A stretch of DNA of 46,525 nt from JAFLCA01 sp041907145 (GTDB taxonomy: Bacteria; Bdellovibrionota_C; UBA2361; JAFLCA01), in assembly GCA_041907145.1 (NCBI GenBank), contig JAYRHW010000285.1:1-46525 (forward strand). The letters run 5' to 3'. A model generated the notes under the pieces. The model did no database searches, was not told where the DNA came from, and saw only the letters and a program-made list of their open reading frames with translations. The position numbers and the translations under genes were made by a program. Positions 24,521 to 33,033 of this stretch are shown piece by piece (positions within the stretch are counted from its first letter, which is position 1; every line of letters begins with the position of its first letter).

Positions 24521-25414
24521 ATGTCGGGTTACTTTTCCAGTCGAGTTATGTATCGTCATCCGCTTCAAGAAAAAGCAGTGCCACTTATCGCACTCTCGAT
24601 CTTCACGCTATTCTCGGCCGCGGGAGTCTTGCTCTTTTTTTCAGGGCGCTCGCAAGAGAGCGCCCCTGCCGAGCCGCGTATCATTGCCAATCCGGATGAT
24701 AGTGTCGAGGTGTTGGTTCCGTTGCGCGATATCGAAGAGAATACCCCATTGGATCCCGGTCTCTTTCGGATCGAGAAACGCAGCATAGCCTACGTCTCTC
24801 CCCGTATAGTCCGCAGCATGGAAGCGGTGCACAATCAGTTTGCACGATCGTTCATCGCTGCCGGAGAACCCCTGCATTCGGGATATCTCAGCGCACGTCA
24901 GCTTTCTCCTGGTGAGGCTATTTCCAAGTCCATTCCCAAAGGATCTCGCGTCACTACCATCCGCGTCGACGATACGCAGGCAGGAGATGGAATTATTCGC
25001 CCCGGGTCCATTGTCGACGTATCTTGGGTGCGCAGTCTGGCTGGCGTGCCAAGCGTCTCCTTCATTGTGCAAAATGCCAAGGTACTGCTCGCCGACCGGC
25101 AAATTGACCCTGCTTGGAAGCCGGGCATGCCCACACCGGGTACAATCACCCTACTCGTCACTGCCGAGGACTTCAAAAAAATGGAACTGGCGAAGACCGT
25201 CGGCAAGGTCGGACTGGCGCTTCGCGGTACCGATGGGGTCGGCTATGGAGATATCGGAGGCTTATTAACGATCCGAGATCTCAATGAACAAAAGACAGCT
25301 CCGCCTCCTCCGGTCCCTTGCCAAAATACGGTGAGTGTCTGCGAGAGTGCCGGCAATTGCAGCAAGCTCTGCATGCAGCCAGATGGGAAACTCAGCCCGG
25401 CAGCTGCTTCATAA
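24521..25414 (+). CDS. cpaB: Flp/Tad pilus assembly protein CpaB (RcpC)
   Basis: CpaB is a periplasmic, inner-membrane anchored partner of the Tad secretin. The 297-residue protein has a membrane helix at about residues 20-42, an SAF-like domain (VEVLVPLRDIEENTPLDPGL, then FIAAGEPLHSGYLSARQL) and the C-terminal RcpC domain (ISKSIPKGSRVTTIRVDD, RPGSIVDVSWVR, TITLLVTAEDFKKMELAKTV, GLALRGTDG). A tail of about 35 residues contains four cysteines (CQNTVSVCESAGNCSKLC). GAGGAGT lies before the ATG. No other tad/cpa gene (secretin, ATPase, TadB/C, Flp) is in the window, so this is an orphan copy controlled with the ECF sigma factor. It overlaps the 3' end of the converging glycosyltransferase gene by 23 bases. 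Confidence 0.88.
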   Translation: MSGYFSSRVMYRHPLQEKAVPLIALSIFTLFSAAGVLLFFSGRSQESAPAEPRIIANPDDSVEVLVPLRDIEENTPLDPGLFRIEKRSIAYVSPRIVRSMEAVHNQFARSFIAAGEPLHSGYLSARQLSPGEAISKSIPKGSRVTTIRVDDTQAGDGIIRPGSIVDVSWVRSLAGVPSVSFIVQNAKVLLADRQIDPAWKPGMPTPGTITLLVTAEDFKKMELAKTVGKVGLALRGTDGVGYGDIGGLLTIRDLNEQKTAPPPPVPCQNTVSVCESAGNCSKLCMQPDGKLSPAAAS

Positions 25415-27089
25415 ATCGAAGCGCCGACACTGGTCGGCCTGGCTTGATGATTCCCGCCGCTGAAGTATCAATGAGCTCCCATTGGTACCCCTCTGAGAGC
25501 TTCTGCTTCAGTGCGGCCAGGTCTTCTTGATACACAAAGACTACCCCGGCTTGAGGAGCACTTTCCTCCAAACGATCGATGCGCCTATGTAGATCGAAGC
25601 TTAGACCATAAAATTCATTTTGAAATGAGTAAAGCTGGTCCGAGCTGGAGAGCCTCTGCTGCAGCGCTAGGGCAAAGTTCTTAGAAGAAAGCGCCTGGCA
25701 GAACGGAGGAAAGAGCGCCGAATCAGCAGCCAGAAGCAGTGCGAAAACAAGTCCCACAAAGCATTCAAAGCTGGGGAACCGCGCTGCAAGCTTTGATCGC
25801 AGGTTGGCAAGAGCCAAACCGATGACGAGCAACAGGAGAATAGCGCTGCTTCCGAAACTGGATACTTGCAGATTTCCCAGAACATCCAGCGCGAACCTTA
25901 TATCCGGCGACTTGGAATGAAGGGAACCGGAAAACACCTTGAGGGCAAGGACACTCGCCGAAATTGCCAGAACGAGCCACGCCAAAATCTGTGCCGCAAG
26001 GCGGAAAGACCGGTCTAGGGCCGCTCCCCGATTTACGATGAAAATGCCTAGGAGAGCCGCAGCAAACGGATAGAGCGGCAGAAGATAGACACCCCGTTTA
26101 CTAGAGGGAATGGAAAAGAAGACAATTACGGCAACGACAGCAATCGAACAGAAAAGACAAAAGGGCTCAGCCGTCACAATTGCTTTACGTGCATTCCTTA
26201 GTCTGCGCCACAGCGCGGGAAGCTCAGCTACCAGGGCGCGGCCAAGCACTAGTGTCCAAGGTAAAAACCCCAACAGCAACATGCCGTACAGATACGGCGC
26301 GGAGTGATTATGCGGCTCATCATCCATGGTGCCCGCGAATCTAGCGACATTCTCATAATAGACCTTATCCAGAAATGCCTGACCGCCCTGATGCGCGGCC
26401 AGCCAGTACCAGCTCAGGGCGAGAAGCGCCGCCGGAACAAATACGAGCAGTGACTTTCCTGTTGCTCGACCGAAACATTCACCCCGCAGCAGCAACAACA
26501 GGCCGAAGATCCCGCTCGGCAAAACAATCGCGACGGGGCCCTTTGCGAGCGTAGCGCCGGCCAAGAGAAGGACCGCGAGCACGGGAATTCCGCGGAGATC
26601 CCTTTCATACCAGCGATACAAGGCCAGCAGCCCCCCGCTGAACAAGCACGCCAATAACATGTCCACCCTGCAAGCAGTCGCCGCTCGGTACCATTCAAGC
26701 GAGGATAGAAGCAGCAAGCTCGAAACAAAAGCCTTGTCCCTGCCCACTCGTCTTTGAAGGAACAAATAAAACGCACATACCAAAAACAAGCTCGCCAGTG
26801 CCGATGGCAAGCGAGAGGAAAACTCGGTCACCTGGCCGCCAAGGCGAGAACAAAGGCTAATCAGCCAATGCAGCGCGGGAGGTTTGGAGGGTACCACTCC
26901 TCCATAGCCCTGGGGCAGCACATAGGCCTGATGCTCGAACATGTACTGAGCGACTAGAGCTTCGCGCGGCTCGCCCCTGGTGAAAAACGGCTTCTGTCCG
27001 AGCCAGGGTATAGTGAGAATCGTGGCTATGAGAGCGACTAGATACAGCGAGCGATAGCTGTTGCGGGCGGGATTGTCCAACTGGGTCAT
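25392..27089 (-). CDS. ArnT-like glycosyltransferase of the PMT/GT39-GT83 type
   Basis: The 565-residue membrane protein has about twelve hydrophobic helices and the N-terminal acidic motif of lipid-linked sugar transferases (FFTRGEPREALVAQYMFEH) in the first periplasmic loop, followed by GGVVPSKPPALHWLISL and, further on, ATACRVDMLLACLFSGG. Such enzymes move a sugar from polyprenyl phosphate to lipid A, proteins or other envelope acceptors (ArnT adds aminoarabinose to lipid A). The last 120 residues form a periplasmic domain. The ATG at 27089 starts a short divergent region with the GT2 gene at 27170. A TATAGT/TATACA pair near 27105-27115 reads toward this gene. The acceptor cannot be named from sequence. 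Confidence 0.85.
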   Translation of the reverse strand: MTQLDNPARNSYRSLYLVALIATILTIPWLGQKPFFTRGEPREALVAQYMFEHQAYVLPQGYGGVVPSKPPALHWLISLCSRLGGQVTEFSSRLPSALASLFLVCAFYLFLQRRVGRDKAFVSSLLLLSSLEWYRAATACRVDMLLACLFSGGLLALYRWYERDLRGIPVLAVLLLAGATLAKGPVAIVLPSGIFGLLLLLRGECFGRATGKSLLVFVPAALLALSWYWLAAHQGGQAFLDKVYYENVARFAGTMDDEPHNHSAPYLYGMLLLGFLPWTLVLGRALVAELPALWRRLRNARKAIVTAEPFCLFCSIAVVAVIVFFSIPSSKRGVYLLPLYPFAAALLGIFIVNRGAALDRSFRLAAQILAWLVLAISASVLALKVFSGSLHSKSPDIRFALDVLGNLQVSSFGSSAILLLLVIGLALANLRSKLAARFPSFECFVGLVFALLLAADSALFPPFCQALSSKNFALALQQRLSSSDQLYSFQNEFYGLSFDLHRRIDRLEESAPQAGVVFVYQEDLAALKQKLSEGYQWELIDTSAAGIIKPGRPVSALRFMKQLPG

Positions 27090-27169
27090 GAAGCTTGTAT
27101 ACTATACCCAACGGAATACAGCCAGGATGAGCAGCCCCGGTAAATGGCCAGTTTGTAGGTAAAATTGCT

Positions 27170-27889
27170 ATGCGATTAGTGTCCGTTATCATTCCCGCCC
27201 GAAACGAAGCCTCTACGATCGGCAAGTGTTTCACGGCGCTGCGCAAGGCGGCAGCTCGCGCAGAGTGTACGCTACAAATTATCGTGGTCATAAATCGCTG
27301 CACCGATGATACGGAAGCAGTTGCTCGAGCAGCGGGGTGTGAGATCGTCAAAGAGGACGCTAAAAACCTTTCGAAGATTAGGAACGCGGGCGTCAAGGCA
27401 GCCCGCGGTGATATCGTCGTCACCGTTGATGCCGATAGCATCGTCTCCGAGAATATATTTAGTAAAATGCTCTTGGCCATGAAGAATCCCCGAGCAGTTG
27501 GCGGTGGCGTACTCATTCTCCCTGAGCGTTGGTCACTCGGAATATTCGTAACCGGGATTTACCTCCTACCGATTGCACTATGGTATGGGATATCGGGCGG
27601 CCTCTTTTTCATGAACAAAGTCGACTTCGATGCGATTGGAGGGTTCGATGAATCACTCGTCAGCGTCGAGGACATTGATTTTGCTAAGCGCCTCAAGGCA
27701 TATGCCAAACAGAATGGCCGCCGCTTCGTGAATCTCTTCTCGGCGCATATCGTTACAAGCTGCCGCAAGTTTGACCGGTTCGGTGACTGGTACTTTGCGC
27801 TTCGTCCGCAACTTATTTGGAAGTTGCTCAAGGGCAGGAATCAAAGCGAAGCGGATAAGATGTGGTACGACTTCGAACGGGAGGCGTAG
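27170..27889 (+). CDS. Family 2 glycosyltransferase
   Basis: The 239-residue protein has the GT-A fold of family 2: the nucleotide-binding start VSVIIPARNEASTIGKCF, the N-R-C-T-D-D loop, the metal-binding DAD in VTVDADSIVS, and the acceptor-side GGFDESLVSVEDIDFAKRL with the catalytic ED. A hydrophobic stretch (about residues 125-150) may touch the membrane. It might supply the polyprenyl-phosphate sugar used by the divergent ArnT-like enzyme, but this is inference. The ATG follows GTAGGTAA at nine bases. Confidence 0.88.
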   Translation: MRLVSVIIPARNEASTIGKCFTALRKAAARAECTLQIIVVINRCTDDTEAVARAAGCEIVKEDAKNLSKIRNAGVKAARGDIVVTVDADSIVSENIFSKMLLAMKNPRAVGGGVLILPERWSLGIFVTGIYLLPIALWYGISGGLFFMNKVDFDAIGGFDESLVSVEDIDFAKRLKAYAKQNGRRFVNLFSAHIVTSCRKFDRFGDWYFALRPQLIWKLLKGRNQSEADKMWYDFEREA

Positions 27890-28027
27890 TGGTCGCCTCG
27901 CACACAGCCATAACTAGCTGATTTGATATCACTATTCTCGCTGCTATGATTCAGAGCGCACAGAAATGCTAGGCGAAGCTCATGCATCCGCATAACAAAA
28001 GCACAGTACGATTCTGAGTCCAGCGAT

Positions 28028-28053
28028 GGAACTTGTGGATTATTTAGAGTTCC
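28028..28053. repeat. Inverted repeat GGAACT/AGTTCC upstream of the 28123 gene
   Basis: GGAACT (28028-28033) and AGTTCC (28048-28053) enclose 14 bases. The left arm continues as GGAACTT, like the two ECF promoters, but no GTC(T/C)AA follows at 16 bases. It may be an operator, or chance. Confidence 0.3.
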
Positions 28054-28122
28054 GCGCCCCTCCCCGGGGAATCGTTCGTTAAACAACAGCATACGCTGCG
28101 TAGTTCTATCCCGGGGGTACTC

Positions 28123-29076
28123 ATGTTCGCGCCCGCCTACGATCCAGGCCTAGACACTTCACCCGTACTTTCAGCGCAAGGCTTTCAGGCCTTGCTAAAC
28201 TCTCGCACCCAAGCTCTCGATCCCGAACAGGGGGAGATGCTCCACGTTTTGGGAGCCAGAATTCAACTGGCAGCGCATGATGCAGCAAAGGTTTTTCCGA
28301 TGCCCAAGGATACAGAGTGGGAGACGATATTTATCCGGGCCGACGAGAGCCAGTTTCCCAGCCATGTGACAAGATTGAATGCCAGCATTGCCGAAAATAA
28401 AATTGACTTCCTCTCTGTCACCACTCTGACAAATTTGGAAGTACTCCGTTCCGTCGAGGAGATAAAGGCCTTCGATGATCGGTATCGTGAGACCCTTCGA
28501 AACACCTATCGAGCATATGCAGCCGGCAACGCCGAGCTAAATCTTTTTGGCGAGCAAATAGCTGAGCGCCTAGCTCGAGATTTAGTAATCGAGGAGCGGT
28601 ATCAGCGCCAGGGAGGATCGAGAGCAGCTATCGCTGCTCTCGTTGAGGAAGGACACTTCAAGGAACTCGTGGCACATCACGCCAAAGTCATCGGCCAAGA
28701 GATGCTCGGGGTTCAACTCCAGGCAATTTCGAAGGAAGGCGAGGAGAGAATTCAGGCCGACCTTACAAAATATGTGCGAGGGATGAGGGATTTTCGACTG
28801 CGCTCCTTGGAGCCAAAGGGATGGGCGAGCCTTCAGATTGATAACCCGACTTCCTCGGAAGTAACCATTCGAATGCTCGCAGCAAATCCAGACGGTCTCG
28901 TTTACCTTAAGCACGACGAGGACACGGTCGAGATCCACGAATCGGAAGAAGCTCAGGCCCTCGGCCAGGCTCCACGCCTGGTGCGAAGAATAAGTCCAAT
29001 CGACCTGGCTCTGCTCACGAAGCTCGCAAAGGCTCTCGAACAGGTACCAGAGTGGCTGTCCAAGCAAGGATTCTAG
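28123..29076 (+). CDS. Unknown cytoplasmic protein (317 aa)
   Basis: I do not recognise the family. There is no signal peptide or membrane segment. Residues about 60-200 are helical with many charged residues (ERLARDLVIEERYQRQGG); the last 80 residues appear as a compact domain with the strand VTIRMLAANPDGLVYLKH and a C-terminal helix. The ATG is preceded by CCGGGGG, a fair ribosome site. It stands alone between a GT2 gene and the converging pho operon. Length and composition suggest a true gene; no function can be assigned. Confidence 0.65.
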   Translation: MFAPAYDPGLDTSPVLSAQGFQALLNSRTQALDPEQGEMLHVLGARIQLAAHDAAKVFPMPKDTEWETIFIRADESQFPSHVTRLNASIAENKIDFLSVTTLTNLEVLRSVEEIKAFDDRYRETLRNTYRAYAAGNAELNLFGEQIAERLARDLVIEERYQRQGGSRAAIAALVEEGHFKELVAHHAKVIGQEMLGVQLQAISKEGEERIQADLTKYVRGMRDFRLRSLEPKGWASLQIDNPTSSEVTIRMLAANPDGLVYLKHDEDTVEIHESEEAQALGQAPRLVRRISPIDLALLTKLAKALEQVPEWLSKQGF

Positions 29077-29097
29077 GCACCGAGATGTTATCCAACG

Positions 29098-29132
29098 CAA
29101 CGGTATCGGCTTATTTCTGATAGGAGCCGTTG
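29098..29132. terminator. Hairpin between converging genes, possible terminator
   Basis: CAACGG (29098-29103) pairs with CCGTTG (29127-29132), and inside it TATC (29104-29107) with GATA (29119-29122). It stands between the 28123 gene and phoU stops. There is no long T-run on either strand, so it would be a weak or Rho-assisted terminator. Confidence 0.35.
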
Positions 29133-29141
29133 CCTTGGCGG

Positions 29142-29807
29142 CTAGATCATCATGCCCTTACCGTGCCTGACGATCTCGCCCTGGATCATATAAATGACGT
29201 CTTCGGCGATATTCGTGGCGTGGTCGGCGATGCGCTCTAAGCTGCGAGACACTGCAAAGAGATGGAGCAGTGCTGGAGCCTCATCCGGACTTTCCTTGAG
29301 TCGTGCCTGAATTTTGTCATACATGGCGCGATTGAGTCCGTCGATCTCATCGTCGGACGCACAGACTTCACGAGCCAAGCCTGCGTCCATGTTCACCAAG
29401 GCCTGCAAGCAGCGCCTGAGCATGAGCTTCACTTTCTCTGCCATGCCGCTGAAGTCCAAGATTGCTGCAGGATTCTGCAGCTGCGCCAGTGATTTAGCGC
29501 GGCGCGCGATCGCCACCGAGAGATCTCCGATACGCTCGAGATCATTATTGAGCTTGAGAACGGCAACGATGAAGCGCAGATCAATCGCCACCGGCTGATG
29601 CAAAGCCAAGATCTTAAGACACTCCTCCTCGACCTCCACCTCCATGTCATCGATCTCTCTATCGTGCTCACGCACCTTCTCCGCAAGGACCATGTCGCGC
29701 ATCTCGACAGCCTTGACGGCCATGTAAACCGAGTCCTCCACCATGGCGCTCAAGGTCAGGACCCGGCTCTTTAATCTGTCGATCTCTCTTTGCAGATGTC
29801 TGGTCAT
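29142..29807 (-). CDS. phoU: Phosphate-specific transport regulator PhoU
   Basis: PhoU joins the Pst phosphate transporter to PhoR and keeps the phosphate response off when phosphate is ample. The 221-residue protein is all helical, two three-helix bundles, with the family motifs EKVREHDREIDDMEVEVEEE, DLRFIVAVLKLNNDLERIGD and its repeat near the C-terminus (SRSLERIADHATNIAEDVIY), which bind metal. The ATG lies five bases after the pstB stop. It is the last gene of the phoB-phoR-pstB-phoU operon. Confidence 0.95.
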   Translation of the reverse strand: MTRHLQREIDRLKSRVLTLSAMVEDSVYMAVKAVEMRDMVLAEKVREHDREIDDMEVEVEEECLKILALHQPVAIDLRFIVAVLKLNNDLERIGDLSVAIARRAKSLAQLQNPAAILDFSGMAEKVKLMLRRCLQALVNMDAGLAREVCASDDEIDGLNRAMYDKIQARLKESPDEAPALLHLFAVSRSLERIADHATNIAEDVIYMIQGEIVRHGKGMMI

Positions 29808-29812
29808 AAACT

Positions 29813-30652
29813 TTAGCCGAAGCGGCCCGTTATATAGTCTTCTGTTTGCTTTTTCGAAGGCATCGTGAATACGCGCTTTGTCGGCCCAAACTCGACGATC
29901 TCGCCCTCAAAAAAGAATGCCGTGAAGTCGGAGACGCGCGCGGCCTGCTGCATATTATGCGTCACTATCACAATCGTGTACTGCTTGCGTAATTCTCCGA
30001 TCAAATCCTCGATTTTCGCGGTGGAGCGCGGATCGAGCGCCGAAGCCGGTTCGTCCATCAAGATTATCTCAGGATCGATTGCCAACGTACGCGCGATGCA
30101 GAGGCGCTGCTGCTGACCACCTGAGAGCGCCAAGGCGCTATCCGCCAGGCGATCCTTCACCTCGGTCCAAAGATCCGCCTTGCGTAGACTGCGTTCAACA
30201 ATCTCCGAGAGCATTCGCCTGTCTCGCAATCCATGAATCCGAGGTCCGTAGGCCACATTATCAAAAATGCTTTTCGGGAAAGGGTTCTGACGCTGAAACA
30301 CCATGCCGACCTTCTTTCGCAATTCTACCAAGTCGGTACGAGGCAGGTATATATCCTCGCCATCGACGAAGATTTGCCCCTCATGGCGCGTGCCCGGGAT
30401 CGAGTCGTTCATGCGATTCAGCGTGCGCAGAAAGGTAGACTTTCCGCAGCCCGAAGGCCCGATTAAAGCCGTCACCTGGCGAGCAGGTATTTGCAAATTA
30501 ATGTCGAAGAGGGCCTGCTTCTGCCCATAGAAGAAATTCAAGCGCTCTGCCTTCACGATAAGCGAGAGCCCCTGCATGTAATTCTCATCCGGTATGCCGG
30601 GAACGCCTATGGGCGGGCTATGATCTGCTACTGTCATAACTTCTGCTTCCAT
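29813..30652 (-). CDS. pstB: Phosphate ABC transporter ATP-binding protein PstB
   Basis: PstB powers high-affinity phosphate import with PstS, PstC and PstA. All ABC motifs are present: Walker A GPSGCGKSTFLRTLNRM, the Q-loop MVFQRQNPFPKSIFDNVAYG, the signature ALSGGQQQRL, Walker B EIILMDEPASALD, and the switch His in IVTHNMQQAA. The 279 residues include an N-terminal extension of about 25; the start could be the ATG at 30652 (AGAGG ten bases upstream), residue 6 or residue 26. The genes for its membrane and binding-protein partners are not next to it, which is unusual. Confidence 0.95.
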   Translation of the reverse strand: MEAEVMTVADHSPPIGVPGIPDENYMQGLSLIVKAERLNFFYGQKQALFDINLQIPARQVTALIGPSGCGKSTFLRTLNRMNDSIPGTRHEGQIFVDGEDIYLPRTDLVELRKKVGMVFQRQNPFPKSIFDNVAYGPRIHGLRDRRMLSEIVERSLRKADLWTEVKDRLADSALALSGGQQQRLCIARTLAIDPEIILMDEPASALDPRSTAKIEDLIGELRKQYTIVIVTHNMQQAARVSDFTAFFFEGEIVEFGPTKRVFTMPSKKQTEDYITGRFG

Positions 30653-30703
30653 ATCGAAATAGACCTCTATGCAAACTTCATTACGAATTAAAATGACTGG
30701 ATA

Positions 30704-32092
30704 TCAATGCACCGTCTCCTGGGCTTGTTCGACAAATGACGGCAAACGAATCGAAAATAGGCTCCCCTGCCCCGGAGTGCTTTCAACCGTTGCCCTTCCA
30801 CCATGGCATTCGGCAATGTGCTTGACTATCGCCAGACCCAGCCCGGTGCCTCCTGCCTTGCGTGTGCGAGCCTTGTCCACTCGATAGAATCGCTCGAACA
30901 AACGCGACAAATGCATTTTCTCTATACCGGGTCCTTGGTCACGAACCTCAATGCGAACCTCGCCGCCTTCGTCCACGACGCTCACACTCACCGTCGTGTT
31001 TTCTTCGCTATACTTGATGGCATTGTCGATAAGATTAGCAATGGCCTGCTCGAGAAGATTCTCATTGAGGCGCGCCACGACTCTATCTGACATACGAGTT
31101 TCGATGCGGACTCCTCGCTCCGCCGCTCGAGCGCTGCACGACTGAATGGCGGCCTTCGTCACGGCCACCACATCGCCGGGCTCCAAGCGCATGTCCTCCT
31201 GGGCGTTGCCGTCTTCGATACGCGAAAGGGTAAGCAAATCCTCGAATATCGCGTTGAGCCGATCAGCCTGCCGCGAAAGAATATCGAGGAATCGCCGCGC
31301 GTCCTGTGGATTATCTATCGCGCCATCGGCAAGCGTCTCTATGAATCCCTTAATGGAAGTAATAGGAGTCCGCAGTTCGTGTGAAACATTGGCCACAAAA
31401 TCGCGCCGTACATTCTCGAGATGTCGCAGGCGCGTAATATCGCTAAACACTACGAGGATCCCGATGGTATTCCAGCTGCTATCGCGGAGCGTCTTGCCGT
31501 AGGCATGGAGAATTTTCTCGCTGCCTTCCCGAATCGTTATGTCGCTCTCTACCGGTTCACGGCTCTGCTGCACGCTGCCGATGAAGCGCAGCAGATCGGA
31601 GTTTCGAACCACCTCCTGCACACTGCGCCCAATGACATCGGCTTCCTGGACTCCCATGAAGGCGCAGGCGCTCTCGTTCATACGAATTATCTTTTCCTCC
31701 GTGTCAACAGCGATGACTCCTTCAGTCATGCTGACAAGGACCGCATCCTGTTCACTGACTTTCTGCGTGAGTCTCTCGAACCGCGCCTGCACCGCCGAGG
31801 CCATTTCATTGAAGGCGCGCGCCGGAGCCGAGGCGTCCGTTAAATCAGCCGCATAGAGGCGCCGGTCGTAATGCCCTAAGGCAAAGCGCTGCAAGGCATC
31901 TTTGAGATCGTCGAACGCATCGAGGTGTCGCACGCCCGTGTAAAGAATGATTGAAGCGAGCAGGAGAACCGACCCTAGTCCCAGATATGCCATGCCCCAG
32001 GTCAGTACGAAGAGCAGATAGCAGGCAAAGGTGCCTACCGCCACGAAGAGGAACGCGATCCGCAAACGCCATGCCTGACTACTGCGGAACAT
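30704..32092 (-). CDS. phoR: PhoR-type sensor histidine kinase
   Basis: The 462-residue kinase has two membrane helices at the start (about residues 10-50) with almost no periplasmic loop, as in PhoR. A HAMP-like linker (YDRRLYAADLTDASAPARAF) follows, then a PAS domain (VIAVDTEEKIIRMNESACAF), then the His-box FVANVSHELRTPITSIKGF and the ATPase boxes NLIDNAIKYSEEN, VRDQGPGI and GTGLGLAIVKHIAECHGG. The start lies five bases after the phoB stop, so the pair is cotranscribed. Phosphate is sensed through PhoU and the Pst complex. Confidence 0.92.
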   Translation of the reverse strand: MFRSSQAWRLRIAFLFVAVGTFACYLLFVLTWGMAYLGLGSVLLLASIILYTGVRHLDAFDDLKDALQRFALGHYDRRLYAADLTDASAPARAFNEMASAVQARFERLTQKVSEQDAVLVSMTEGVIAVDTEEKIIRMNESACAFMGVQEADVIGRSVQEVVRNSDLLRFIGSVQQSREPVESDITIREGSEKILHAYGKTLRDSSWNTIGILVVFSDITRLRHLENVRRDFVANVSHELRTPITSIKGFIETLADGAIDNPQDARRFLDILSRQADRLNAIFEDLLTLSRIEDGNAQEDMRLEPGDVVAVTKAAIQSCSARAAERGVRIETRMSDRVVARLNENLLEQAIANLIDNAIKYSEENTTVSVSVVDEGGEVRIEVRDQGPGIEKMHLSRLFERFYRVDKARTRKAGGTGLGLAIVKHIAECHGGRATVESTPGQGSLFSIRLPSFVEQAQETVH

Positions 32093-32097
32093 GCATT

Positions 32098-32784
32098 CTA
32101 GCCCTTAAATCGGTATCCAACGCCGCGGACAGTTTCTATAAACTTGCCGTATTTCCCAAGCTTCTTTCGCAGCCCGACTATTTGTACGTCCACCGAGCGA
32201 TCAGTAACAGGATAGTCATCGCCGTGCACCGCGTCGACAATCTGATATCGGGTGAACACCCAGCCAGGCTGCCGCGCCAAGAAGTGCAGAACTTTAAACT
32301 CGGTCGAGGTAAGTTCAACGAGCTTGTCTTTGATCAGAACTTCGTGTCTACCAGGGTTAATCGAGAGTTCCTCCACCTTAATCGGAACCGTCTCGTCTTC
32401 AGGGACTCCCTTATTGCGACGCAAGACTGACTTGACCCGAGCGCTCAAAACCCGCGGGCTAAAGGGCTTTACCAAATAATCGTCAGCCCCAAGCTCCAGA
32501 CCTGCGACAATGTCAGCCTCTTCACCTTTGGCACTGAGCATTATGACGGGAATATGTTTAGTCTTGCCGTCGCTCTTGAGGGCCTTGCAGACATCGAGGC
32601 CGTCCACACCCGGCAGCATTAGGTCTAGCACGACCAAATCCGGCGAAGCGCTCTTCGCCATAGAAAGCCCCTCTTCCCCGCTGGCAACACAGGTAATCTG
32701 GTACCCTTCCTTCGAGAGATTGTAACGAACCAGCTCTAAAATATCTTCCTCGTCGTCGACTATGAGAATGTTTTCCTTAGCCAT
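32098..32784 (-). CDS. phoB: PhoB-type response regulator
   Basis: The 228-residue protein is an OmpR/PhoB-class regulator: a receiver domain with acidic pair D10-D11, phospho-acceptor D54 (LVVLDLMLPGVDG), the switch Thr/Ser (VIMLSAKGEEADI) and Lys (YLVKPFSPR), followed by a winged-helix domain (ELTSTEFKVLHFLARQPG, VTDRSVDVQIVGLRKKL, TVRGVGYRF). It is the first gene of the operon. The ATG has AGGATGCAGGA upstream. I looked for a Pho box in the 250 bases upstream and found no convincing pair of CTGTCAT-like repeats. Confidence 0.94.
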   Translation of the reverse strand: MAKENILIVDDEEDILELVRYNLSKEGYQITCVASGEEGLSMAKSASPDLVVLDLMLPGVDGLDVCKALKSDGKTKHIPVIMLSAKGEEADIVAGLELGADDYLVKPFSPRVLSARVKSVLRRNKGVPEDETVPIKVEELSINPGRHEVLIKDKLVELTSTEFKVLHFLARQPGWVFTRYQIVDAVHGDDYPVTDRSVDVQIVGLRKKLGKYGKFIETVRGVGYRFKG

Positions 32785-33033
32785 TCCTGCATCCTGTCAA
32801 AAGTAATCGGCGGCTTTTAAGCTCGAAAAAGTAGGCCTTTTTCATGTTGAAACGCTACCATGCGCTCTGCTCTAATGCTAAAGCGCGATGATTATGGGTG
32901 GTTAGAATATTGTGAAAATTTGATGAGCAAAACGCGCCGCACTCATGCCAACTACACAACTCATTGAAATAACTAGCCTGCCGCTCTGCTCCGTTATTCG
33001 AATACTATGACTTTTTTGTGAGGATGGTTCGCT
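32785..33033. other. Divergent intergenic region between phoB and ridA
   Basis: No gene is seen. A small perfect hairpin GAAAAAG/CTTTTTC (32825-32843) lies 40 bases from the phoB start and could affect its leader. GAGGA for ridA is at the right edge. Confidence 0.35.

Noticed and set aside
28028..28056. Third ECF promoter before the 28123 gene
   Set aside because: GGAACTT is present, but TCCGCG, not GTC(T/C)AA, follows at 16 bases.
27841..28092. Small minus-strand gene upstream of the 28123 gene
   Set aside because: It overlaps the end of the GT2 gene and the upstream repeat and has no ribosome site or domain.
32785..33033. Pho box upstream of phoB
   Set aside because: A single CTGTCA exists, but no second repeat at the 11-base period expected for PhoB sites.
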